From: Arcuatula senhousia
Lineage: Eukaryota > Mollusca > Bivalvia > Mytilida > Mytilidae
Direction: 5' to 3'
Length of the DNA: 64,000 nucleotides
NCBI GenBank assembly: GCA_963971305.1
Contig: OZ020307.1
Coordinates: 55,425,702 to 55,489,701, forward strand
Shown one piece after another: positions 48,201-60,200 of the stretch. The notes below the pieces were generated by a model, which saw only the letters and a list, made by a program, of their open reading frames with translations, was not told the DNA's origin and searched no databases. Numbering within the stretch: the first letter of the stretch is position 1; the number at the start of each line of letters is the position of its first letter. Made by a program: the position numbers and the translations under genes.

Positions 48201-51200
48201 ACAGAAACATGAAGAACATGGACATGCCAGGAAAGCACTGACTCCATACACATTTCAAGTTGTCTCAGCCATACTATCCTATCAGCCACAGTATTATTAA
48301 ACATTGGCTATTTATTAGGGCCCCGCATTGAAAATGCGTCACCCTATAGTTTTTACGTTGTCCGTCCGTCTGTCTGTCAGTTTTAGTCGGGATAATCTAG
48401 GTTACAGTAGAAACCTTAGTCAATTTTTTGAGTTGAATTACTTTATGAGAATAGACAAGTGTCAATTTTGTTCTAGTCATGACCGTGTTGTGTTGTATCA
48501 TGAGATTTATTTCATTTTGTTAGACATTTCAAGTCTTACTTTAACAATTAAAATTTGAATAAAAATATTGAAATGTTTAGGAGAGTACAAATTTTGTTCA
48601 ATAAATAAATATGTTCGTTCAAACCAATTGATTCAATGCATTATATCAGGAGAATTGTGCATTCAATGTCAAAAGGTTTCTAGAAATTTTAATGTCAGAA
48701 ATTTCCTGAAATGCTCTAGGAATAAGAGCCTTTACTGCAATTGTATGCAACACTAGTTAGAACCCCCAGTTTCCATGTTGTTTGATTGACTGGAATGTTC
48801 AATATGCCAATTTGCACAGTGACGCATAACGTGGAAAATATTTTATCAACTAACAGCATTCAATAGTGGTTACTTAAGGCACAAAAGGTACATTCACTAC
48901 ATATTAAGCCATGCAAGGATAGTAGTTGCATTTTTGATGTTTCTAAGTGTCAGATATTAGAAAAGTATCCTGTAAAAGTGATTAAAGTACAATTGACAGC
49001 AAAACATACATACTAATAACAGTTTATTCCAAAAGCAAATACAGCTAATATGATACAAATACATACAAACAGCACATAAAGACGTGCAATCATACATCTT
49101 CACATGCATAAAAAAAAACTTCTTACGCTTTTATATCTTAAAGTTAAAATAAAATAATTTACCTACCTACCTACCCATAGGAAAAAATTTACCTACTCTA
49201 ATTATTTTTTGATAAAAAAAAATAAAATATTTTGCCTACCTACCTACCCTGCTTCAAAATTCAGGGTCGGGAGAAGGGCAAACATACAATATTTTAATTT
49301 AGGCCTAACCAGAGGTCACTGCCCGCTGTTTTGCATTGGCCCAAGACTAAAAATACAATACCCGTACATAAGATTCAAGCAATTCCCTAGAATTTCAACG
49401 ATACATGTTTCCATGGTACTGTAAGTTTATTGTTTGAGCACTTGACAAGTGTTTTGAGCATAGAAGTCTCCTTGACACAGTCACTACGGCCATTGGATTG
49501 TTTACAGACCATTGAAAGCCAGTAAAAAAGAGAGAGAACAATTGATATTTTTGGCGGTCAGGTAAAAAAAAATAACAATTGATATTTCAGTTCCATCAGG
49601 GAAAATTGAAGCCATTCTGTCTGTATACAAGCCTTGGATTCTGAAATTCTTGCAATTGTTGCATATAAAATAAAGTATCAGATTTTGTTGAGGTCTCTTT
49701 GAACTTTATTATTATACCCCTGCTTCGAAAAAGAGGGGGGTAAACTGGTTTTCACTCTGAATGTCTCTTCCTTAAAATTGTATTCTCTTCCTTTAACAAA
49801 AAAATCATTATAATTACGATGCAGGTACTCTTGATGTTATAAACAATCATGAGGAAAGTAACAGTGCAGTGTTTATTGCTCATTTACGAACACGTAGGTG
49901 TATATAATTGCATCATTAGAACGATATAACATGTACATTGTTTTATGCAAGGATAATTTATGGCCGTACGGTTTATTTATACTTATAGGAGGGTCATAGA
50001 CTAGGTCATTTCATGTACATATAAAAAAAATTAGATCATTTTTGTATTCTGTGTAGTTTGTATCCAAATTGGCTTGAGGGTATTTTAATAGGATGATCTG
50101 GATCTTGGTCTATTTTTAGAATTTTGTTTACTGTTCCTTTTTGGGTCATTTTAGTGTCATTGGCCATGTAGTTTGGATGGTGCATAGTGAAAATGTTAAA
50201 TGTTTTTGTTTAAACTTTTATTCATTATTATACAGTGATCTTTGTGAAAATATTGATTTGTTGGTCAGTTTTAAAGGGAGATTCATTATAGTTTTATAGT
50301 TTATTTGTTAAAAAATGGTTACATGCAGAGTTAAAAAATTAAGTTTAGAATTTTATTAGAAAATAATATTTATTATTATAACAAACCAGTGGCACAACAG
50401 GTTAAATCAATTGTTAAATGTCAGTGACATTTTGTACATGTACATAACTGGGCATCAGACAAAAAACAATTAATGGATTAGACTAGATAAGTGCAGTTAC
50501 ACTGACAGTGCAGATTTTTGATAGAACATTGAAATGCCAACATCAATCAGGAAACACAGCTCTGTTGTTATCTGGCAGTGTGTATTGGCTGAAACTAGGT
50601 CATCTAAATACAGCTTATTAGTTGCATACACAGACAGATGGTTGTTTTAGTCAGAGGCAAGCACCTGGTAGTGGGGTGTTGTCTGTGATTAAAAATGGAC
50701 TCACAAAATCGGAGAAATTATGGCTTTATGGTGGGATTTCATAGGGGTAAGTCAACATGGTCAACAAGGGCATTTTCATTGACCTAGCTGATTGGAACTG
50801 ATGTGATAGGTACATCAGGAAAAAGAACTTTAAATTCTTTGAAAGAAAAAAAAGGGGGGTAGTGTATTAAATTATTCCACATGTAATAAAATTAAGTGAA
50901 ATTATGGATTTATCGATGGAATTCCATAGGGGTAAGTGATCAAGGATATTTCAAATGACCTGATTGGTTCTAATTTGGTTATTCATTTGCATGGAAAAGA
51001 ATATAATTGTTTGTTAGACAAAAGAGAGGTTGTGTTATGTACTTGATGATACAATTGTTTGATTCTTGCTGATAGTTTAGGAAGAAAGACTAGATTAGCT
51101 ATTTTTGTTGGATTAGGTTATACAATTTGCTTGTACATGTACATGACACATAAGCTTTATTTACCATATGCATATTTCATAAACTCATTGCTAAGACAGA

Positions 51201-54200
51201 TTGTTGACCCTAAACATGCTATATGCACTTTCTTATTGAATTTGTCACTTTTCATTTTTATACTGTTTTTCCCTTGTCCATCTTTTCGTTTGTTCATTTG
51301 TTTGTCCGTCCCTATCCTATAATGCTGTATGGTGTATAGCTGTTAAATGAATACTTAGGTTTATATAAATTGTAGACATAGATGCAAAAATTTTCATGAC
51401 AGTTTTCTAAGCAACTACATGATATAGAGGTCTGATATTTTGCATATTGGTTTATCCTATGGTATAAATTTGATCAAAATAAGATCTATCAATTGATACA
51501 TTACATGCAGTGCCAGAACATGAGAAGGGAACAATTGATAGATCTGATTAAAATATGATTGCTCTAATATCATATGGTGTTTATCAATTTTATGCTCATA
51601 GGACATCTACTTCCTGTTTGCTGAATACTTAAGTTTTTAAGCAAGGCATAATTTTGGAGCATGGGTATCCCTAGCAAGTGTAAGTTCACAGACTTACTTG
51701 TTCTTACGTCTTAGTTGGTTGTGTGCCAAAACCTTATTCTTATGACATTCACACACTTCTAACAGTAATATATGTTTTCTAATGTTAATAGTTTAAGTGG
51801 GACATGTTTTGTCTTACAATTAATTAATGACCACAATGATCTGAAAGCATTATAGGCTGTTGCTTGCTATTTTTTATTGGAGATTGTAGTTAAAAATTGC
51901 AAGTTATCTGAGCATGCTGAATGAAGTGACTCTTCTTTTTAAAACCCTGGTGCTCACCCACCTTATGCTTTTGTCTCCCTCGCTTGTAGTGGTTTCCACC
52001 TACTCGTCCATGGCTTATACATGTAATTTGTTTCCATACCAATCCCTTTTGCTAAAGTATGGTTTAAAGAATTTCAATGGCTTTCCTTCTGTCTGTTTGA
52101 AACTGGTGCCTTAGGATTTACTTTTAAATTAATTTGATTTTAGAGTCTTAGGTGAAAGGTCAATGTCACACTGGTATACTCAAGGCAGGAAACCTCAAGC
52201 TCTGCTCTTGTTCCTTTAACATATTGACACTAAAAACTTGTTCATGAATTAGACATGATTTTTTTGCGCTTTTGGTGTTCATTTAAGCTCCTCTGCAATT
52301 TGTTGTTTTAGCAAAATATGTTTCATATATGTCATAGGGAAAAGAAATTCTTATAGAATTCCAACACCAAACAAAACATGTTCATCCTATCATGGATAAC
52401 CAAGGTGAACAGATGTTCTGTGGCAAATATGTCTTGTATTATATATTGTATAAGCAAATTATTTGATAACTAATTTGAAAGATATGAGACATAAACCAAG
52501 CTGCTGTGCATGTAAACTATTGTACTTATTCCATGACTAAGTAACCAATGTATTGTCATATATTGCATTGTTTGTATGGGTTGGCTTGAAGGTATGTGAA
52601 TCATGGAAACAATGGGTAAATTTTCAAACACTTTCATGGAAATAGAGACATGATAGATGTATTATATATTTATGATCTGAAATCTTTACTCTTAATGGTC
52701 AAATTTATGCAATATGTTTATATATTTAACATGTTTTCAAATACATGTTTCAATTAACCACTGAAAACTTATTCCAGGGCTGCCAACTTTCCAGATTTTT
52801 GTGGGTTTTCCTGATTTTTTTGTCATTATTTTATATTAAATATAATAGGGAAGATCACAGAAATACTTTAAACTCGATTTTAAACTTTCAAAAGTTGGCA
52901 GGTCTGTAATTCTAATATTTTAATCCTAAAAATGGAACAAAATAAAATAAAATAAACACTATGTAGTGCAAACACAAGTCTTTTTTTTCTGTGCAAGTGT
53001 CAGTGTCTTTAAGAATTTTGTTTCAGAACTGATGGCGCCATTGTGGTTTTATTTTTTTTGCGTGTTTTTTTTTGGATCTTATTTCTTTTCTCAGTTCATG
53101 ATATGTAGTTAAAGCACAATTCAAACATTTGATAATAGAATGTTTTTTCTTAATGTTTGTAACATATATGTAAAACTGCTCATCTAGCTTTAAGTTGTTA
53201 AATGCAACTAAAAAAACTTTTGATGTAAACTTGATGTAGTTTTAATCCTGCCAGATCTTTTGTTTATTCAGATTTTTTGGCACATTATTCCCATAAAACA
53301 CTCCAAAATGATCTTCTGGTTACTTTGAAAAACATTGAAATTGGTACCAGTATAATTGAAATGGTTCCCTGTACTTAGCAAGTCAAGGTTACCAGCTAAT
53401 GAGAAAAACAAACATTTGAAGGCGAAATCATCAGATAACTGCCAGAAATTATTAATACATAAGTTGGTTAATTAGAGGTTTATAGTCGTTTCCTTTGTAC
53501 TGTTATTGGAACAAGTTACCTGTTGATTCAATTAGCAAGATAAATGTCAAAGGTCAAAGTTCACAGAGATAATGATCTGGTAGACCAATGACCTAACAGC
53601 CAAGGTCTCCAAGGCAGTTTAGTCTCTGTCATTTTGATTTTTTCTATCTACATTCCTCCTTGTCCTTTTCCAGCTGTAGCATCTCTTGGCTTAATATTTG
53701 AGGAATTGGATTCAACATGTCCAAAGCAAGCTAAGTTTTGCACAATGAGTTGTGTTGTGCCTCCCCTTTTCAGGTCAGTAGGTCATCTACATCCTGTTTT
53801 AAAGCCATAGCTGGCTGTTATACATATAAGTTATGGTATGCTAAAATGTTGCATGACAACAAATTGTTGTTATATTCTCTTTTATTAAACCATTTCAGGT
53901 TTCATTATCCAAGACTTGATATATGTTGTTCCTATGTTTTGCAGATACTCGTTCCTTAGATGGCCCAAAGACCTACACAAGAATAATTCCGTCTCATGAA
54001 TATGACTTGCCTGACACATATCCTTCCCTCTCATCTAAAGATTCTAAAAACAACAAACACAAGCACAGAATGGATATAAATGGACGCTCAAGTATGAATG
54101 AGGATCGCGGAATACATGATCGTCAAAGGGAGTTTGATCGGTTAAAGCAGGAATGCGAAAATGCCATGGCCGAAGTGGCATCTCTTAAAAGACAACAAGA

Positions 54201-57200
54201 AGAGACTGTTAAGCGTTACAATCATTCACTGAAAGAGACAGACACCTATCAACAGAAGTATAAATCAGTTTTATTACAATTACAACATTCAAGAGATGAG
54301 GTGGATAATTGGAAATCCCAATGTGAGGAATTACGAAGTTTTCAGAACGTCCCTGCAAGTGACTCATCAAGTAGTGGCATTTTTGAGAACCAGACAGAAA
54401 GATATGCTAATGTACTGGCAAAGTTGAAAGACTCAGAAAGCAAAGTGAGGCTACTAATTGAGGACAATATGAAACTGAGAAAACAATTCGATTCGGTTGC
54501 GTTAGAAAAAGAGTCTGCCATGGCGGAGAGGAATGCATTGAAGCAGCAATGTACGGCTGCGATCCAGAATCTCGCAGAATATTCAAAACAAAGAGATGAA
54601 ATGATGAAAGAAGCTCAAAAAGTGAACTCAGAATATCTAATAAAAGTGTCTAAACTACATAAAGAATGTGAAGAGGCAAAACAAGACCAGTACTTAGTGC
54701 TTTCTGAGCGAGATAATGTACTTAAAGAGATAAACCAACTACAAGATGAATGCAATGAGTCAAGGAGGAAAATTGAAAATTTGGAAAAGGAGAAGAAAGC
54801 AGCCATTGATGAGATCGATAAACTGAAAAAAGATATTTCAATGACGAAAATCGAAAGGGACAAATCTTTTAAAGATCGGAATGATCTCTATGATAAATAT
54901 GGGGACTTAATTTCTAAAAAGGATCAACTTGAGAGTCAAAGGAATGAATATAAGAAAGATTTTCAGCTCGTGTCTCAAGAAAGAGACATGGCAATCAAAG
55001 AAAGACAAGAGGCATTGAAAGAAAAAGAAAGAATTCTGAGAGAAACGTACGAAAGGGAAAGATCAAGGAAAGAACAGGCAGAGGACAGAGACCTGGACTC
55101 AAAAGAAACAGAGAAGCTGAAAAACCATATCGAAAAACTACAGCAGGATCTGCATGGTGGGTACTTTAAAAATTGAAACATTGAAAAATTTTCCATACAT
55201 TTGTATGTACTTAAAGACATAAAAACTTGGAAAAAACAACTGTTTACGTGTACTGTAATAAAAACATGCACCCTCATTCATGTTATTATCATATATAGAG
55301 AAGCCATTAAAAAAGTACATGTAAACAATTCTTAGAAAATGTAGACAACCTGCCACCTGACAGGTGTTTTGTTTACACACAACTCATCAGAGATGCTATT
55401 GCCAAAAAGTGGAAAGGGCTTAATACATTTCAAGAATAATGGATTGTTTTTGAAGTGATCGATTTATGTAGTAAATAAACAGTTAGATTTGATGTCGCAC
55501 ATGACATGCATGACACATTCAAAAATTAAATAGAAAACCCTCTAATGAATAGGTGTGTGCTAAATTTTTGGAGACCTTCTGTCTCTCTCTAGACAATAAT
55601 AAGAGGCTCATTAAGTGATAATACAGTCATTAAAACATGCACAGATACATACATGTACAAGTAGTGGGTGGTAGACAATTTGATACAGACTCACTTAAAA
55701 CACCCTTGACTCATAGTTGATACAAGTATATCTAAGAATAGAGATAAAAAGTGACAGTAATATTTCTGCCCTTTTCATAATTGTTTTCTAACATGTCTAA
55801 GTGTTTGTATTATCCCCATACTTAGATATGTATTTATGAAATGTGCATGTATGTGGGAGTAAGACCTAATTTGATACTTTATGGGTTCTAACATTGTAAA
55901 GTTCTGCTAAGTAGTGTTAACATTAGTTTTTGCATTTTCAATCACAATGGCTATTTTTCATGTTGTAACTTTCACAGTTTTCTATCATAAATAAATATTG
56001 CCTATCAATATGTCACCTTTTATGGGGGGATTTTCATTAACTGCAAATATAATGTATATAGCCAAAATTAGTACAACTAGAAATTGACTACATGTACAAT
56101 GTACATTTACAGTTTACAATGATTAACAGCATTTAATCAAAATTAGGAAACCTAGCATGCCTAGAAAGTGACCACATTTACAGTCTACAATTTTGACAAT
56201 CTTTCAACCATCCCTCAAGTACTCTAGGTTTACAAAGCAATTGTTTATAAGTAGTAAATGTAACATTGAGAGTGTTTATTGTATACTTATCTTGTACATA
56301 CAAATATAAAGTGTTTCCTAGAGGTTTTAAGTGGCCCTCAGTGAAGAGTAGCCTTTTGTTTGCTCTGTCTTCAACTTTTGGCGTTTGATTTTGGGTGGAA
56401 ATGTTGAATGTCATGCATTGATATAGCTATAGGGAGGTTTGAATTGTATTTATGTTGGGTCTAGTATACATGTACATTTTCTTTAAACATAAATTGTTTT
56501 TAACAAAAATTAATGATTAAACACTAAATTCAGCTTTATGCGGAAAAAAAAAAAATAGCAACAGATTTGCTGTGTCAAATAATTCAACCATTAGTTATGA
56601 ACAGATCTAGAGCTTGCTAAACATGTAACAAAACAACACCAGCAAAACCTGAACATGTAAGCTTTATTTCTAAAACTAATCAGATCAAAGTTTTCTGAAA
56701 TAATTTTTCTCAGAATTCAAGGAGCACTGATCATGACCATGCTGAAATTATGTACATGTAATATTTGATAGTTCGATCTTGATACCAAATATCATGATAA
56801 TATTTCCATTAGAATATTCAGGACTTGTAAACAAATTTTTAAAATGTTAAAAGTGTATCCGTAAAATTTCGATTAATTTTTGTCTCGCCTGCGACGAATA
56901 GTCGCGGAAGGCGAGACATAGGTATTACTTTCCGGCGGCGACGGCGGCGGCGGCGACGGCGGCGGCGTAAACTTTTTTGTAAGACTTTTGTGGACGATGA
57001 ATTGCTTGAAAAGTATAATAGCTAGGCATCTGATATTTGGTATACAGACAGTTCAGGTTATGGTCTACGCAACTGTCACCATGCCGTTTGACCCTGACCC
57101 CATTTTCACGCTCCAGTGACTCTGTGAACTTAGGTCTTTTTTCAGGCCGTAAACTTTTTTGTAAGACTTTTGTGGACAATGAATTGCTTGAAAAGTATAA

Positions 57201-60200
57201 TAGCTAGGCATCTGATATTTGGTATACAGACAGTTCAGGTTATGGTCTACGCAACTGTTACCATGCCGTTTGACCCTGACCCCATTTTCACGCTCCAGTG
57301 ACTCTGTGAACTTAGGTCTTTTTTCAGGCCGTAAACTTTTTTGTAAGACTTTTGTGGACGATGAATTGCTTGAAAAGTATAATAGCTAGGCATCTGATAT
57401 TTGGTATACAGACAGTTCAGGTTATGGTCTACGCAACTGTCACCATGCCGTTTGACCCTGACCCCATTTTCACGCTCCAGTGACTCTGTGAACTTAGGTC
57501 TTTTTTCAGGCCGTAAACTTTTTTGTAAGACTTTTGTGGACGATGAATTGCTTGAAAAGTATAATAGCTAGGCATCTGATATTTGGTATACAGACAGTTC
57601 AGGTTATGGTCTACGCAACTGTCACCATGCCGTTTGACCCTGACCCCATTTTCACGCTCCAGTGACTCTGTGAACTTAGGTCTTTTTTCAGGCCGTAAAC
57701 TTTTTTGTAAGACTTTTGTGGACGATGAATTGCTTGAAAAGTATAATAGCTAGGCATCTGATATTTGGTATACAGACAGTTCAGGTTATGGTCTACGCAA
57801 CTGTCACCATGCCGTTTGACCCTGACCCCATTTTCACGCTCCAGTGACTCTGTGAACTTAGGTCTTTTTTCAGGCCGTAAACTTTTTTGTAAGACTTTTG
57901 TGGACGATGAATTGCTTGAAAAGTATAATAGCTAGGCATCTGATATTTGGTATACAGACAGTTCAGGTTATGGTCTATGCAACTGTCACCATGCCGTTTG
58001 ACCCTGACCCCATTTTCACGCTCCAGTGACTCTGTGAACTTAGGTCTTTTTTCAGGCTGTAAACTTTTTTGTAAGACTTTTGTGGACGATGAATTGCTTG
58101 AAAAGTATAATAGCTAGGCATCTGATATTTAGTATACAGACAGTTTAGGTTATGGTCCATGCAACTGTCACCATGCTGTGTGACCCTGACCCCATTTTTA
58201 CGCTCCAGTGACTCTGTGAACTTAGGTCTTTTTCAGGCCGAAAAACTTTTTTGTAAGACTTTTATGGAAGATGAATTGCTGGAAAGTTATAATAGCTAGG
58301 CATCTGATATTGGGTAAACAGACAGTTGCGGTTATGGACAACGCAACTGTCACCATGCCATGTGACCATGACCCCATTTTTACGATCCAGTGACTCTGTG
58401 AACTTAGGTCTTTTTTCAGACAGAAAACTTTTTGTAATACTTGTGTGGACAATGGATTGCTTGAATAGTATAATAACTAGGCATCTGTTATTAGGTATAC
58501 TGACACTTTTTGTATTTATATCAAGAAATGAAAGCTTAGGTAGTTGATTTTAGCGATGGTGCCGGCAGGCGAGACATACTTTTAGTGGCCAAACTTGTTT
58601 TCTCATTAATTGCTATGAGATCGAGTAGATCTACATTACTGACATTGTACATTTACAAGTATTTTTTTCTAATACATGTACAATAGGTAAATCCATGTAT
58701 TCATGATAATTAATCCGTCTGAGTTTTGCATCTAACCATTCTAGATAAATACAAAAAGTAAACGTTCTCACATCTTAATGTTCCTATCTCACACCTACAT
58801 ATCAACTTCTCAGTGCATTTTCATAATATTTACAATGTATGTTTACCAAAGGTTATCATGGGTATTATAATCAATAACTTGGAAGGAGTTCAAGAAACGG
58901 TAACATCAAGGTTGATTTGATTTCCCCTAAGATTAACATTAAAACCTGAAGAGAATATTAGAATACTGTTTTATAGATAAAGACCATAAAGGTTAAAACT
59001 GGTCAAAAGTAGACAGTAATATGCATAATTTTACAATGAAAAGTTAATGTAAAAGTACACTTACAGACTGTTAGAAAGCTGCATGTATATGTTTATAATT
59101 TATGACAACTGTCTTTGGAAAATCAAGTTTTGAATCCAAGTTTCTATACAGAAGGGGTGCATTTATGTAGAACTTTCAGAGTTGCGACTAAGGTTTCAGC
59201 CAAAATTTGACAAAATCCCTAAGAATAAGTATCGGCTCCAAATGAAGATGGGTTTGCCTTTTTTGCATGCCAGCTGTTCAATTTTAGAGAGATGGATTTA
59301 ATTGCTTTAATTTAGGCTGCAAGTCAGATCTTCATAAAACTTTGTACTCTTATTACACCATGACATTAATCAAACCACTAATTTTGGCCAATTTGGAGAG
59401 AGATCAAACCTTGTTGCTTATTTCTGGCCAGGCCTGATCTTAGCCTTTTAGCCTTAGGCGTTTAGGTCAAATGCATTTCATAAGGTTTTTGTCAAGATTG
59501 CCAGTTTTCTTGTTGTTTAAAACATGCATGCATCACCATGACATGTACATTTCAGCATGTAGTATGTACAATTTGTGATTTTTCAAGGACAAATCCTTTA
59601 TCATATCAAATTTGCTCCTTGTCGGAAAGTCTTCCACTTGAAACCGGTTTGTAACACTTGATAATTGTAAATAAGGGACGGAAATTACTTCCTTTATTGT
59701 CTAAAAATAGACAATTGCGTTAAAGTCGGTACTTGTGGACAAGTGTCTGGGAAACTGTTTCTTTATCAATTACCAAAATGGACATAAACAATATGGAGTA
59801 GTGTTTGTGTAAGAGGAACTTGTCATCGTTGAGATTATGGTTAGACAAGATGTGGTCTACCACAAGACAGAACGACAAAGATATTTTTTAAAAGGTTCGA
59901 CAAAACAATAAAAAACAAAGCACTTGTAAAATCCCCTTAAATGTTAATTGATTTTATAAGTTTATATTTTTATGGCCATAAAAAACTGTTAATATACAGG
60001 TTTGAGCATAAAGCATAGATATTCATGATTGATTTTTTTCAAGTTCATGTTGCAGACACATTTTTTGCCTACTTTGTTATTCTGTTTAACTTTAAGTAAC
60101 CAATAATTGTACTTTATTATAATAAAAGCCAGTTATGTGTAGCAAGGCTTAGTATGGTAAAAGCAAGTGGTAATTTACTTTAAGAAACCAATAATTGTAC

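Larger units (their letters stand above)
47291..53944 (+). other. DLG5 intron 2 (6.7 kb)
   Basis: Contains the split SINE-like repeat with its inserted TIR element, a CCCCTGCTTCG-type hairpin head at about 49715-49742, and a degenerate tandem-core copy at 51250-51710. No exon recognised between 49400 and 53944. Confidence 0.7.

Noticed and set aside
54615..55380. Minus-strand ORFs opposite DLG5 exon 3
   Set aside because: Ser/Phe-rich shadows of a coiled-coil exon; no domain and no splice logic.
56925..58547. ORFs repeated in the 182-bp array
   Set aside because: The same peptide recurs only because the DNA unit recurs; it is broken by unit differences and has no gene context.
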